Positions 1-14,000 of a DNA stretch of 64,000 bases are shown in pieces. The notes under the pieces are model-generated. The model was not told the DNA's origin. It worked only from the letters and a program-made list of their open reading frames with translations, and searched no databases. Source of the DNA: Heliocidaris erythrogramma (taxonomy: Eukaryota > Echinodermata > Echinoidea > Camarodonta > Echinometridae); contig CM046857.1 of NCBI GenBank assembly GCA_025617745.1, positions 24,893,761-24,957,760 on the forward strand, in the 5' to 3' direction. A program made the translations under genes and the position numbers. Numbering within the stretch: the first letter of the stretch is position 1; each line of letters starts with the position of its first letter.

Positions 1-3000
1 ATACCAGCTCAAATGTATCCCCATTGGGGTATTCTAATCAGTAGAATACCAACAGAATATCTTGTCAACATTTTGAATAATCATTTGAAAGTAAATGACA
101 CGGGTTAGAATTTCATAACTTCATTATATTCTACGATAAACAGAAATTATTAAGATGTATACCAGTCAGGTACATGTGGTACATCAGTCCAATACATAGC
201 ACGGTATAACACATACCAGCTCAAATATATCCCGATTTGGGTATTCTAATCAGTAGAATACCAACAGAATATCTTGTCAACAGTTTGAATAATCATTTGA
301 AAGTAAATGACACAGGTTAGAATGTCATAACTTCATTTTATTCTATGATAAACAGAAAGATTAAGATGTACATCAGGCAGGTACATATTGTACATCAGTC
401 CAGTGCATTGCACAGTATAACACTTACCAGAACCAATATATTCCCATTGGGGTATTCTAATCAGAAGAATACCGACAGACTATCTTGTCAACATTTTGAA
501 TAATCATTTGAAAATAAATGACACAGGTTAGAATTTCATAACTTCATTATATTCTATGATAAACAGAAATTATTATGTGGTACATCAGTCAGGTACATGC
601 TGTACATCAGTCCAGACATAGCACAGAACAACACATACCAGCTCCAATATATCCCGATTTGGGTATTCTAATCAGTAGAATACCAACAGAATATCTTGTC
701 AACATTTTGAATAATCATTTGAAAGTAAATGACACAGGTTAGAATTTCATAACTTCATTATATTCTATGATAAACAGAAATTATTAAGATGTACATCAGT
801 CAGGTACATGTTGTACATCAGTCCAGTACATAGCACAGAACAACAAATACCAGCTCCAATATATCCCTATTAGGGTATTCTAATCAATAGAATACCAACA
901 GAATATCTTGTCAAAATTTTGAATAATCATTTGAAAGCAAATGACACGGGTTAGAACGTCATAACTTCATTATATTCTACAATAAACAGGAAAGATTAAG
1001 ATGTACACCAGTCAGGTACATGTTGTACATCAGTCCAGTACATAGCACGGTATAACAGATACCAGCTCAAATGTATCCCCATTGGGGTATTCTAATCAGT
1101 AGAATACCAACAGAATATCTTGTCAACATTTTGAATAATCATTTGAAAGTAAATGACACGGGTTAGAATTTCATAACTTCATTATATTCTACGATAAACA
1201 GAAATTATTAAGATGTACACCAGTCAGGTACATGTGGTACATCAGTCCAATACATAGCACGGTATAACACATACCAGCTCAAATATATCCCGATTTGGGT
1301 ATTCTAATCAGTAGAATACCAACAGAATATCTTGTCAACATTTTGAATAATCATTTGAAAGTAAATGACACAGGTTAGAATGTCATAACTTCATTTTATT
1401 CTATGATAAACAGAAAGATTAAGATGTACATCAGTCAGGTACATATTGTACATCAGTCCAGTGCATTGCACAGTATAACACTTACCAGATCCAATATATC
1501 CCCATTGGGGTATTCTAATCAGAAGAATACCGACAGACTATCTTGTCAACATTTTGAATAATCATTTGAAAATAAATGACACAGGTTAGAATTTCATAAC
1601 TTCATTATATTCTATGATAAACAGAAATTATTATGTGGTACATCAGTCAGGTACATGTTGTACATCAGTCCACACATAGCACAGTACAACACATACCAGC
1701 TCCAATATATCGCGATTTGGGTATTCTAATCAGTAGAATACCAACAGAATATCTTGTCAACATTTTGAATAATCATTTGAAAGTAAATGACACAGGTTAG
1801 AATTTCATAACTTCATTATATTCTATGATAAACAGAAATTATTAAGATGTACATCAGTCAGGTACATGTTGTACATCAGTCCAGTACATAGCACAGAACA
1901 ACAAATACCAGCTCCAATATATCCCTATTAGGGTATTCTAATCAATAGAATACCAACAGAATATCTTGTCAAAATTTTGAATAATCATTTGAAAGCAAAT
2001 GACACGGGTTAGAACGTCATAACTTCATTATATTCTACAATAAACAGGAAAGATTAAGATGTACACCAGTCAGGTACATGTTGTACATCAGTCCAGTACA
2101 TAGCACGGTATAACAGATACCAGCTCAAATGTATCCCCATTGGGTATTCTAATCAGTAGAATACCAACAGAATATCTTGTCAACATTTTGAATAATCATT
2201 TGAAAGTAAATGACACGGGTTAGAATTTCATAACTTCATTATATTCTACGATAAACAGAAATTATTAAGATGTACACCAGTCAGGTACATGTGGTACATC
2301 AGTCCAATACATAGCACGGTATAACACATACCAGCTCAAATATATCCCGATTTGGGTATTCTAATCAGTAGAATACCAACAGAATATCTTGTCAACATTT
2401 TGAATAATCATTTGAAAGTAAATGACACAGGTTAGAATGTCATAACTTCATTTTATTCTATGATAAACAGAAAGATTAAGATGTACATCAGTCAGGTACA
2501 TATTGTACATCAGTCCAGTGCATTGCACAGTATAACACTTACCAGATCCAATATATCCCCATTGGGGTATTCTAATCAGAAGAATACCGACAGACTATCT
2601 TGTCAACATTTTGAATAATCATTTGAAAATAAATGACACAGGTTAGAATTTCATAACTTCATTATATTCTATGATAAACAGAAATTATTATGTTGTACAT
2701 CAGTCCAGTACATAGCACGGTATAACAGATACCAGCTCAAAAACATGTATATCCCTATTTGGGTATTCTAATCAATAGAATACCAACAGAATATATTGTC
2801 AACATTTGGAATAATCATTTGAGAGAAAATGACACAGGTTAGAAAGTCATAACTTCATTATATTCTATGATAAACAGAAATGATTAAGATGTACACCAGT
2901 CAGGTACATGTTGTACATCAGTCCAGTACATAGCACGGTATAACAGATACCAGCTCAAATATATCCCGATTAGGGTATTCTAATCAGTAGAATACCAACA

Positions 3001-5940
3001 GAATATCTTGTCAACATTTTGAATAATCATTTGAAAGTAAATGACACGGGTTAGAATTTCATAACTTCATTATATTCTACGATAAACAGAAATTATTAAG
3101 ATGTACACCAGTCAGGTACATGTTGTACATCAGTCCAGTACATAGCACGGTATAACAGATACCAGCTCAAATACATGTATATCCCTATTTGGGTATTCTA
3201 ATCAATAGAATACCAACAGAATATATTGTCAACATTTTGAATAATCATTTGAGAGAAAATGACACAGGTTAGAAAGTCATAACTTAATTATATTCTATGA
3301 TAAACAGAAATGATTAAGATGTACACCAGTCAGGTACATGTTGTACATCAGTCCAGTACATAGCACGGTATAACCGATACCAGCTCAAATATATCCCGAT
3401 TTGGGTATTCTAATCAGAAGAATACCAACATAATAATATCTTGTCAACATTTGGAATAATCATTTGAAAGTAAATGACACGGGTTAAAATGTCATAACTT
3501 CATTATATTCTACGATGCAGAAATTATTAAGATGTACATCAGTCAGGTACATGTTGTACATCAGTCCAGTACATAGCACGGTATAACAGATACCAGCTCA
3601 AATATATCCCGATTTGGGTATTCTAATCAGAAGAATACCAACATAATAATATCTTGTCAAAATTTGGAATAATCATTTGAGAGAAAATGACACAGGTTAG
3701 AAAGTCATAACTTCATTATATTCTATGATAAACAGAAATTATGAAGAAGTACATCAGTCAGGTACATGTTGTACATCAGTCCAGTACATAGCACGGTATA
3801 ACAGATACCAGCTCAAATACATGTATATCCCTATTTGGGTATTCTAATCAATAGAATACCAACAGAATATATTGTCAACATTTTGAATAATCATTTGAGA
3901 GAAAATGACACAGGTTAGAAAGTCATAACTTAATTATATTCTATGATAAACAGAAATGATTAAGATGTACATCAGTCAGGTACATGTTGTACATCAGTCC
4001 AGTACATAGCACGGTATAACCGATACCAGCTCAAATATATCCCGATTTGGGTATTCTAATCAGTAGAATACCAACAGAATATCTTGTCAACATTTTGAAT
4101 AATCATTTGAAAGTAAATGACACAGGTTAGAATGTCATAACTTCATTTTATTCTATGATAAACAGAAATTATTAAGATGTACATCAGTCAGGTACATGTT
4201 GTACATCAGTCCAGTACATATAGCACAGAACAACAAATACCAGCTCCAATATATCCCGATTAGGGTATTCTAATCAGTAGAATACCAACAGAATATCTTG
4301 GCAACATTTTGAATAATCATTTGAAAGTAAATGACACGGGTTAGAATTTCATAACTTCATTATATTCTACGATAAACAGAAATTATTAAGATGTACACCA
4401 GTCAGGTACATGTGGTACATCAGTCCAGTACATAGCACGGTATAACACATACCAGCTCAAATATATCCCGATTTGGGTATTCTAATCAGTAGAATACCAA
4501 CAGAATATCTTGTCAACATTTTGAATAATCATTTGAAAGTAAATGACACAGGTTAGAATTTCATAACTTCATTATATTCTATGATAAACAGAAATTATTA
4601 AGATGTACATCAGTCAGGTACATGTTGTACATCAGTCCAGTACATAGCACGGTATAACACATACCAGCTCAAATTATATCCCGATGTTGGTATTCTAATC
4701 AGAAGAATACCAACATAATAATATTTTGTCAACATTTGGAATAATCATTTGAAAGTAAATGACACGGGTTAAAATGTCATAACTTCATTATATTCTACGA
4801 TGCAGAAATTATTAAGATGTACATCAGTCAGGTACACGTTGTACATCAGTCCAGTACATACCAGCTCAAATACATGTATATCCCTATTTGGGTATTCTAA
4901 TCAATAGAATACCAACAGAATATATTGTCAACATTTTGAATAATCATTTGAGAGAAAATGACACAGGTTAGAAAGTCATAACTTAATTATATTCTATGAT
5001 AAACAGAAATTATTAAGATGTACATCAGTCAGGTACATGTTGTACATCAGTCCAGTACATAGCACGGTATAACACATACCAGCTCAAATTATATCCCGAT
5101 GTTGGTATTCTAATCAGAAGAATACCAACATAATAATATTTTGTCAACATTTGGAATAATCATTTGAAAGTAAATGACACGGGTTAAAATGTCATAACTT
5201 CATTATATTCTACGATGCAGAAATTATTAAGATGTACATCAGTCAGGTACATGTTGTACATCAGTCCAGTACATAGCACGGTATAACAGATACCAGCTCA
5301 AATACATGTATATCCCTATTTGGGTATTCTAATCAGTAGAATACCAACATAATATATTGTCAACATTTTGAATAATCATTTGAGAGAAAATGACACAGGT
5401 TAGAAAGTCATAACTTAATTATATTCTATGATAAACAGAAATGATTAAGATGTACACCAGTCAGGTACATGTTGTACATCAGTCCAGTACATAGCACGGT
5501 ATAACATATACCAGCTCAAATATATCCCGATTTGGGTACTCTAATCAGAAGAATACCAACATAATAATATCTTGTCAAAATTTGGAATAATCATTTAAGT
5601 AAATGACACGGGTTAAAATGTCATAACTTCATTTTATTCTATGATAAACAGAAATTATTAAGATGTACACCAGTCAGGTACATGTTGTACATCAGTCCAG
5701 TACATAGCATGCATGGGGAAACACATACCAGCTCAAATATATCCCGATTTGGGTATTCTAATCAATAGAATACCAACAGACTATCTTGTCAACATTTTGA
5801 ATAATCATTTGAAAGTAAATGACACAGGTTAGAATGTCATAACTTCATTATATTCTATGATAAACAGAAATGATTAAGATGTACATCAGTCAGGTACATG
5901 TTGTACATCAGTCCAGTACATAGCACGGTATAACACATAT
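1..5940 (+). repeat. Satellite array 1, ~212-bp monomer, 5-monomer higher-order repeat
   Basis: About 28 head-to-tail monomers of 211-212 bp; the motif TCATTTGA recurs at 81, 293, 504, 715 and so on. The block starting ATACCAGCTC with the variant GTATCCCCATTGGG recurs at 1, 1059 and 2117, so the first ~2.7 kb is a 1058-bp higher-order repeat of five monomers. After ~2690 the order changes and variants carrying ACATGTATATCCC appear. Most monomers contain a dyad of GGTATTCTA and TAGAATACC with a 5-nt loop, and a segment rich in GTACAT/TGTACA. There is no coding potential. The array runs off the left edge of the window. Confidence 0.97.
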
Positions 5941-6200
5941 CAGCTCCAATATATCCCGATTAGGCTTTTCTAAACAGACGAAATGCAAATAGAACTTAGA
6001 CACGTCATTATTTTGAATCCTCATATGGAAGTGATTTCAAAATGTAATAATGTCATTATTTGAAAGTTGTTATCTGAAAGTAAATCAAGCAGTTTGGAAT
6101 GTCATGACTTGATTAGATTTCATTGAAGAAAAACAAGAAATTATCACTAGTAAGGTATGTTGTACATAGTCAGGTACATCGCATGTACAACATACCTTTC
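5941..6200 (+). repeat. Diverged edge monomer of satellite array 1
   Basis: The satellite can still be followed (CAGCTCCAATATATCCCGAT, then a weaker GAAAGTAAAT, GGAATGTCATGACTT, GAAATTAT and GTACATAGTCAGGTACAT) but identity falls off sharply. Decay of edge monomers is usual for satellites that are homogenised by unequal exchange in the interior. The right end has its own dyad, GGTATGTTGTACAT against ATGTACAACATACC. Confidence 0.75.
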
Positions 6201-6309
6201 TTTGCGTTTGTTTTATTTCTTCAAGGAGAATAATGGCTAAATTAATAATATCTTGCATGAGATGCACATGTAATAATTTTTCAAAGGTTTATTTGATCTT
6301 GTTTCGAAT

Positions 6310-6610
6310 AACAAAGACTTCTTATCACTATGAACACGATGACAAAGAGAGCGGACAAAATATACAGCTCGTCATTGTACCCTCCACAATTGGTCTGGTA
6401 GACAAAAGAACATCCCTTCATTACTATTATGTGAAATAAGTAGAACAGCTGAATATGCATGTGACACCTGTTCTACATATTTTTAGATAATAGCAATGAA
6501 GGGATGTTCTTTTGTCTACCAGGGCAATTGTGGAAGGTACAATGAGGAGCTGTATATTTTGTCCGCTTCTTTGTTCGCCATGTTCATATAGTGTATATCA
6601 GAGAACCCGC
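6310..6610. mobile_element. Palindromic repeat, copy A (fold-back element)
   Basis: Arms of about 105 bp face each other around position 6450. Both contain GAACATCCCTTCATT or its complement, the GGTAGACAAAAG block and the ATACAGCTC block. A second copy in the opposite orientation lies at 52070-52560, so this is a dispersed family and not a chance palindrome. Here it abuts the 3' end of a Tc1-like transposase remnant on the minus strand. It may therefore be the terminal part of that element or a separate insertion beside it. Confidence 0.7.
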
Positions 6611-6928
6611 CCCTGGTAGCGAGAACATCACGGCACATCCTGGGCATCCAGCTGGTCAAATTGTGGAAGTATAGTTGTGGAGGAAGACGGGAGAGGAAGT
6701 CGCTGGAAATGTCTCTTCGTGCCTTCTGAAGGATTTCCAACAGATGAGGCTTACTTGTTGGGCATATTTCTCGGACCTTCCCGTAGAACTCTTCCGATAT
6801 AGCATGATTTTCAGGACCCCTTTCTCTTCTGTTTTTAAAGGTAGTTTTACATGCCTTGAGGAATGTTTGGGGTCATTTTTCTGCAGGAAGACAAACTTGT
6901 GGAGGTAGTCACTGGAAATGTATTCCAA
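6516..6928 (-). pseudogene. Tc1/mariner-like transposase, C-terminal fragment (broken)
   Basis: Two overlapping minus-strand frames together resemble the C-terminal third of a Tc1-like DDE transposase. The frame starting near 6928 carries QKNDPKHSSRHVK, matching the family's DNDPKHxS block, but the aspartate that would be catalytic in DND is replaced (KND). The other frame carries LTSWMPRMCRDVLATRGG, matching the family's terminal MPRRCxxVIxARGG block. A frameshift separates them. The coding trace continues into the palindromic repeat. The family assignment rests on these two motifs only. It is a dead copy. Confidence 0.6.
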
Positions 6929-6929
6929 T

Positions 6930-7160
6930 GCCTTCAGAAGATGAAGCTCACTTGTTGGGCATTTTTATCAGACCTTCCTGTCCAGCACTTCCCACAACAG
7001 CTCTATATATCGGGATGACAATCCATGATTTTCAGGACCCTTTTTCTTTTTTCTTTTTTCTCCAGGTAGTTTTAGTAAATGGGGTCATTGTCCTGATGAA
7101 CGACAATACTTTTTCATCTCCAGAAGGCATAGAAAGTCATTTCCAGTGACTATCTCCATA
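6930..7160 (-). pseudogene. Partial second copy of the Tc1-like transposase segment
   Basis: This stretch repeats the 6690-6910 region at lower identity in the same orientation; GTCACTGGAAATG, GCTCACTTGTTGGGCAT and the CCATGATTTTCAGGACCC segment all have partners ~220 bp upstream. On the minus strand it reads HQDNDP, so here the DND triplet is kept while a stop follows soon after. This may be a tandem partial duplication or two elements side by side. It has no intact reading frame. Confidence 0.5.
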
Positions 7161-7384
7161 ATTACCTCCACAACTTGACCAGCCGGATGCCCAGGATATG
7201 CAGTGTTGTGATCGCTGCCAGGGGCATGTCCTTAGATGAGAAGTGTATATGGCCAGAAACATGATAAAATAAAACTGAAAAATGAATAAATGTACATCTC
7301 ATGACATACCATTCATTTAATCATAATGTTTCCTTTAAGGGTATACACAAATGCAAAGAATATGACGTTCAATGCAAAATGAAA

Positions 7385-7600
7385 AACCGAAAATTCAATT
7401 CAATTCAATTTCAATACATTTATTTCCAATATTTCAATATTAGTGTACAAATTAATAAATGAGCAAAATGATGTACATGTATTTTTAACAAAAATTACGA
7501 CAAAATACACATTCATGTGGTACATACATAAGTTGGAGGACACACCTCTAAAAGCAAAAGCTTGAGGAGAGGGTGTCTTAGTAACACAATACATAATATT
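7385..7600 (-). mobile_element. 3' end of a non-LTR retrotransposon (minus strand)
   Basis: On the minus strand the sequence ends in AATAAATG followed by (AATTG)n, the short tandem tail typical of CR1/L2/Jockey-type LINEs. No coding sequence remains. The upstream boundary is not visible. A purine-rich tract (AAAAAGAGGGGGAAAG-like) follows at 7675-7745. Confidence 0.45.
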
Positions 7601-7937
7601 ACATAATAAATATATAAAAAATAAAATAACTACCTACAAAAAAAAAGATAACATTCCTAGACCACTGGGCCTGATTGGAGGAAAAAAGAAAAAAGGAAAG
7701 TGAGAGAGAAAAAAAGAGGGGGAAAGAGGGGAAAAGGGGGAAGAATGGAGGTGCAACATAAAAGGAGTACGGAGAAGAGAAGTATGGTGGTGTTCCCAAA
7801 ATGTTGATGTGTTTCTGAGATGAAAATACTAGTTTTCTGCATGACTATACCAATGACCTTCTCATTTTGCTGGAAATTGTATTTTGGGGGATAGGTTGCC
7901 TTTTTAACGCATGACTGCCCCTTTACATATATGTTAA

Positions 7938-8382
7938 AGACCTCAGCCTGACCGAATTTTGAAATATACACTTTATTCATCCACGGGGAGCTATATATTT
8001 TCTGAACAAATTGAAACCAACTTCATGAGATTCCGTTTCCTGTGGAATGAGTAACAGCGTCCCGAATGTTGAGCCCCGGTGGTTTTTCTGACGAGGGCCC
8101 CGTCTCTGAGGAACGCTACTTTGCGGGGGGTGAAAATTTGATGACGACATATCGTGTACACGCACTCGGAGCTGTATACATGACATGTCGTCACACGTCT
8201 AGCGACCCCCTGCAGTTCCCTCTCTTGTTACGCAATAGGGAGGGGGCGGACCAAACAAAATTATCTTTTTTATTTTTTATGGATAAACGGAGACGAAAAT
8301 TTATGAATACCCAGGGTAATTACATTCTTTGTTTACTAAGCTTTACGTCAATATATGGTTGTTTTGGGTCAGGCTGAGGACT
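7938..8382. mobile_element. Miniature inverted-repeat element with TTAA target duplication
   Basis: TTAA at 7934-7937 and 8383-8386 brackets inverted ends AGACCTCAGCCTGACC and GGTCAGGCTGAGGACT (15 of 16 positions pair). The 445-bp body holds an internal dyad (TGACGACAT...ATGTCGTCA, about 8140-8193) and no open gene. TTAA duplications are known from the piggyBac and Kolobok superfamilies; which one applies cannot be decided from the ends alone. Confidence 0.75.
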
Positions 8383-10554
8383 TTAAACTGGTGTCACCAT
8401 GAAGGGTGATGTCTACTCCTCAGTTTGATACCAAATTGTTGCAATACAACACATCTGATGATAAATAAACTGAGGGTGATTGTGAGAAATAAGTTCTTAT
8501 TACAGGTGTACTCGAACTTTTGGAGGACAGTGTATATATGAGGTAATTATTGCACTTTGATTTTTAAACATTAGTATAGCAATTTGGCAGGTATATGAAT
8601 ATCAAATATGTGAAATATGTTTAAAGTTTTTAGCCTGAAAAGTTGATTACCTTTCAAATATCACAATTCCGACATGTCTCATTAACAAATACCTTATTAT
8701 ACACCACTCAGAATACACTGTCACTTAACATGTTTTATATTGGTCTGGTAAACATGCTAAATACTTGTCAGAATAATGCCCCGTTATTTCTTGAGAGTCC
8801 GAACGATGTACGTTCATTTCTATATTTCGGGGGGTTTACTTCGAATTAAATGGAAAAAAGTTACATGTCATAACTTTCCAATATGATAAGAAACAAAAAT
8901 TATGTGACTGCACATCACTCAGGTATATACAATTATCACGATTTTATACTCCAACACATGTTTGTCACAATCATGCCCAACACCGTGGCTTGTACACAGC
9001 AGGCTTTGAGGATCCTATACTGACTATATGGAATAGATAATCGTGGAATTTTTCTCTTAAAGTGTTCTCCATCGTTTCACTCATGGAAGTTATTTTAGAG
9101 GCCTGTTACCCCGTGAACGAGGCCTTTACTCAAATACACAACACTACAATAAACAAATCCTATGGAAATACTCTTGGATCTCAAAGCCTGAATCTATCTC
9201 ATTTCTAAGGTTTGTGAGTGAGAAAAGCGAACGAGTGAAAAACGCACTTTATTATCTCCTAAATTTTATTTTCAAAATACCCCAGTGTTATCGGGGGCAT
9301 CCTATTTTTTATTATAGTTTCCAAGAAGTCGATGTTTTATATATAAAATACTATCACGGCACTCCGGTTAAAAAGACTGTATTAGAGGACCATAATCAAA
9401 TATTTAAGGGCCTGACTGACTAGACCAGGAGACAATATACTCCATGCAACTTGAGAGCGGGAAAATTCTCTATTTTGAAGTGAACAGACACATTAAATAC
9501 ACCCTCTCTTTTCAAGCATGTTTTTCTATATTTCTCCATTACAACAGATTTCATTTGAGCGTTTATCATGCTTATAACTGCTTATCGTCCCACATTATCT
9601 TTGTATGGCGTTTTTAAGCAATCTCCTTGAATTGTCAGCATTTCCTGTCCAATCTAACCCTTTTTAAAAATCAAAATGCACCATATAGAGTGCTTCAATT
9701 TCGTCCTATAGGCTGATAAGAATAAACAATGATCTTCCAAATGTCAAGATAGTTTAATAATTAAAATGTCATTCAAAAGGTAACATATCTCCATTCATTT
9801 TCGTCAGATGTCATTCAAATTCTGACCTGGCGATCCGCTGCAAAATGTTATCATCAAATCCATCTTTTCGAAGTTGATTTCAAGAAATTGTCATTGAAAT
9901 TCTTCTCACAGACAAGACCTTACAACGAGCGGGCGACGATTTTGAATGACTCTTTGAACTCATTCAGTATTTGACAGAAATTGATAGCAAAATGAAAAAT
10001 AAATTCCGAAAATGAAGGGCCAAATACGTAAGTTGACTAGGCCTTATAAATGACTGTGCAATTTTATGAAGTTGCGGGACAAAGGCAAATTAAAATATGT
10101 TCAAATTTGTTCGCCCTATGATTCTCTAGAGGGGGGGGGGGGGGGGGGGTTGATGTTCAAGCAGATTTCTGCTCGCCAGCTGAACCCGCTCCCGTTACAG
10201 GGCTGCCATGGACCTACTACGAACAAATTTGAATAATTCTTTGAATAACGCTTTGACAAAATCGATTGAAACATGGCGTAATGTACAAAATTCGAAAATG
10301 ACTGGTGAAAGATGACATTGACTTATTACAGATTTGCCAGATTATGAAGTTACAGGACAAAATCGGAATAAAAGTATTAAATTAGGCGGAAAGTTTTATC
10401 ACATTATTTTCCCATTTCCTTCATCTCCCCCCGCTTCACCTATTCTTTTAAAATGAATCTTCTTCTTGTTTTTCAAGCGGACCTCTTCTCGCCAGCGCGG
10501 GGGGGGGGGGGGGGTCGTTCGACCCCCGAACACCCCCCCCCCCCTTTAGTTACG
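8383..10554. other. Spacer between inverted satellite arrays, no gene recognised
   Basis: AT-rich DNA without a convincing coding region. A weak satellite remnant in the array-1 orientation lies at about 8850-8980 (ACATGTCATAACTT, then GACTGCACATCACTCAGG). Long G runs lie at about 10132-10150 and 10499-10514, and a C run at about 10540-10551. The switch of satellite orientation therefore lies between ~8980 and ~10555. Confidence 0.5.
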
Positions 10555-10612
10555 GGCCTGCCTGACTGATGTACAATTTAATCATATCTGTTTTTAATTA
10601 AACCTTATGAAG
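10555..10612 (-). repeat. Satellite fragment, reverse orientation, cut by a LINE
   Basis: CTGACTGATGTACA followed by TTAATCATATCTGTTTTT matches the array-2 monomer and marks the true left edge of the reverse array. It breaks off where LINE-derived sequence begins. Confidence 0.7.
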
Positions 10613-11094
10613 ATATGATATTCTATTCAGCTGGAGACAGGAACACGCATCACCCCTGCTTGGACAACTTCATTGGCTACCAGTTAAAAAAAGAATAATG
10701 TACAAAAGTGCACTATTTGTTTATAAATGTACACATAATATTGCCCCTGAATATCTTTTGTCATCATTGCTACAATCTTCCGGTCACTCCACTAACAAAA
10801 AATTCGCTCAACTACGGACACAACAGCTTTCTACGTGCCTAGAATAAATTCCAAAATTCATTACAGTGTTCCAGTTGCATAGAATAAGCTACCATGTGAA
10901 TTACGCTGTATAGCATTGAGTCGAATTCTTTAAGAAGCATCTTAAAACATATACATATTTACACTGTAATTAACTGCATTACATTTGCGTCATATTTCTT
11001 TGTTGACTTTTAATTAGTTGATTAATTTATTTTGATCATTTATAAAGATTGGATATTGCGCTATAAAAGAAACTATTTATTATTATTATTATCA
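10613..11094 (+). pseudogene. 5'-truncated non-LTR retrotransposon, reverse transcriptase C-terminus
   Basis: The plus strand translates, with several stops, to a trace with HWLPVKKRIMYKSALFVYK and a following NIAPEYL, the conserved tail region of L2/CR1/Jockey-type reverse transcriptases (normally LHWLPVxxRIxFKxLLxxYK...APxYL). The 3' UTR ends in TTGCGCTATAAAAG and an ATT microsatellite. The copy is old and dead. It sits inside the left end of satellite array 2. Confidence 0.7.
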
Positions 11095-14000
11095 TTTACT
11101 TTCAAATGATTATTCCAAATAATACCAATTATTATGTTGGTATTCTTCTGATTAGCCAAATTGAGATATATTCGAACTAGTATGTGTTATACCGTGCTAT
11201 GTACTGGACTGATGTACATCATGTACCTGACTGATGTACATCTTAATCATTTCTGTTTTTCACGAAAAATAAAAAAGTTATGACATTCTAAACTGCGTCA
11301 TTTATTTTCAAATGATTATTCAAAGTAATAATTGTATTTTTTCTGCATTTTTTTCCGAATTAGTATAGCCAAATCGAGATATATTCGAACTAGTATATGT
11401 TATACCATGCTATGTGCTGGACTGATGTACAACATGTACCTGACTGATGTACATCTTAATCATTTCTGTTTTTCACGAAAAGTAATAAATTAATGACATT
11501 CTAACCTGTGTCATTTATTTTCAAATGATTATTCAAAGTAATAATTGTCTTTTTTTCTGCATTTTTCCGAATTAGTATAGCTAAATCGAGATATATTCGA
11601 ACTAGTATGTGTTATACCATGCTATGTGCTGGACTGATGTACAACATGTACCTGACTGATGTACATCTTAATCATTTCTGTTTTTCTCGAAAAATAAAAA
11701 AGTTATGACATTCTAACCTGTGGCATTTACTTTCAAATGATTATTCAAAGTAATAATTGTCTTTTTTCTGCATTTTTCCGAATTAGTATAGCCAAATCGA
11801 GATATATTCGAACTAGTATATGTTATACCATGCTATGTGCTGGACTGATGTACAACATGTACCTGACTGATGTACATCTTAATCATTTCTGTTTTTCACG
11901 AAAAATAATAAATTAATGACATTCTAACCTGTGTCATTTATTTTCAAATGATTATTCAAAGTAATAATTGTCTTTTTTTCTGCATTTTTCCGAATTAGTA
12001 TAGCTAAATCGAGATATATTCGAACTAGTATGTGTTATACCATGCTATGTGCTGGACTGATGTACAACATGTACCTGACTGATGTACATCTTAATCATTT
12101 CTGTTTTTCTCGAAAAATAAAAAAGTTATGACATTCTAACCTGTGGCATTTACTTTCAAATGATTATTCAAAGTAATAATTGTCTTTTTTCTGCATTTTT
12201 CCGAATTAGTATAGCCAAATCGAGATATATTCGAACTAGTATGTGTTATACCATGCTATGTGCTGGACTGATGTACAAGATGTACCTGACTGATGTACAT
12301 CTTATAATCATTTCTGTTTTTCTCGAAAAATAAAAAAGTTATGACATTCTAACCTGTGGCATTTACTTTCAAATGATTATTCAAAGTAATAATTGTCTTT
12401 TTTCTGCATTTTTCCGAATTAGTATAGCCCAATCGAGCTATATTCTAACGAGTATGTGTTATACCATGCTATGTGCTGGACTGATGTACAACATGTACCT
12501 GACTGATGTACATCTTAATCATTTCTGTTTTTCTCGAAAAATAAAAAAGTTATGACATTCTAACCTGTGGCATTTACTTTCAAATGATTATTCAAAGTAA
12601 TAATTGTCTTTTTTCTGCATTTTTCCGAATTAGTATAGCTAAATCGAGATATATTCGAACTAGTATGTGTTATACCATGCTATGTGCTGGACTGATGTAC
12701 AACATGTACCTGACTGATGTACATCTTAATCATTTCTGTTTTTCTCGAAAAATAAAAAAGTTATGACATTCTAACCTGTGGCATTTACTTTCAAATGATT
12801 ATTCAAAGTAATAATTGTCTTTTTTCTGCATTTTTTTCCGAATTAGTATAGCCAAATCGAGATATATTCGAACTAGTATGTGTTATACCATGCTATGTGC
12901 TGGACTGATGTACAACATGTACCTGACTGATGTACATCTTAATCATTTCTGTTTTTCACGAAAAATAATAAATTAATGACATTCTAACCTGTGTCATTTA
13001 TTTTCAAATGATTATTCAAAGTAATAATTGTCTTTTTTTCTGCATTTTTCCGAATTAGTATAGCTAAATCGAGATATATTCGAACTAGTATGTGTTATAC
13101 CATGCTATGTGCTGGACTGATGTACAACATGTACCTGACTGATGTACATCTTAATCATTTCTGTTTTTCTCGAAAAATAAAAAAGTTATGACATTCTAAC
13201 CTGTGGCATTTACTTTCAAATGATTATTCAAAGTAATAATTGTCTTTTTTCTGCATTTTTCCGAATTAGTATAGCCAAATCGAGATATATTCGAACTAGT
13301 ATATGTTATACCATGCTATGTGCTGGACTGATGTACAACATGTACCTGACTGATGTACATCTTAATCATTTCTGTTTTTCACGAAAAATAATAAATTAAT
13401 GACATTCTAACCTGTGTCATTTATTTTCAAATGATTATTCAAAGTAATAATTGTCTTTTTTTCTGCATTTTTCCGAATTAGTATAGCCAAATCGAGATAT
13501 ATTCGAACTAGTATGTGTTATACCATGCTATGTGCTGGACTGATGTACAACATGTACCTGACTGATGTACATCTTAATCATTTCTGTTTTTCTCGAAAAA
13601 TAAAAAAGTTATGACATTCTAACCTGTGGCATTTACTTTCAAATGATTATTCAAAGTAATAATTGTCTTTTTTCTGCATTTTTCCGAATTAGTATAGCCA
13701 AATCGAGATATATTCGAACTAGTATGTGTTATACCATGCTATGTGCTGGACTGATGTACAAGATGTACCTGACTGATGTACATCTTATAATCATTTCTGT
13801 TTTTCTCGAAAAATAAAAAAGTTATGACATTCTAACCTGTGGCATTTACTTTCAAATGATTATTCAAAGTAATAATTGTCTTTTTTTCTGCATTTTTCCG
13901 AATTAGTATGGCCCAATCGAGCTATATTCTAACGAGTATGTGTTATACCATGCTATGTGCTGGACTGATGTACAACATGTACCTGACTGATGTACATCTT

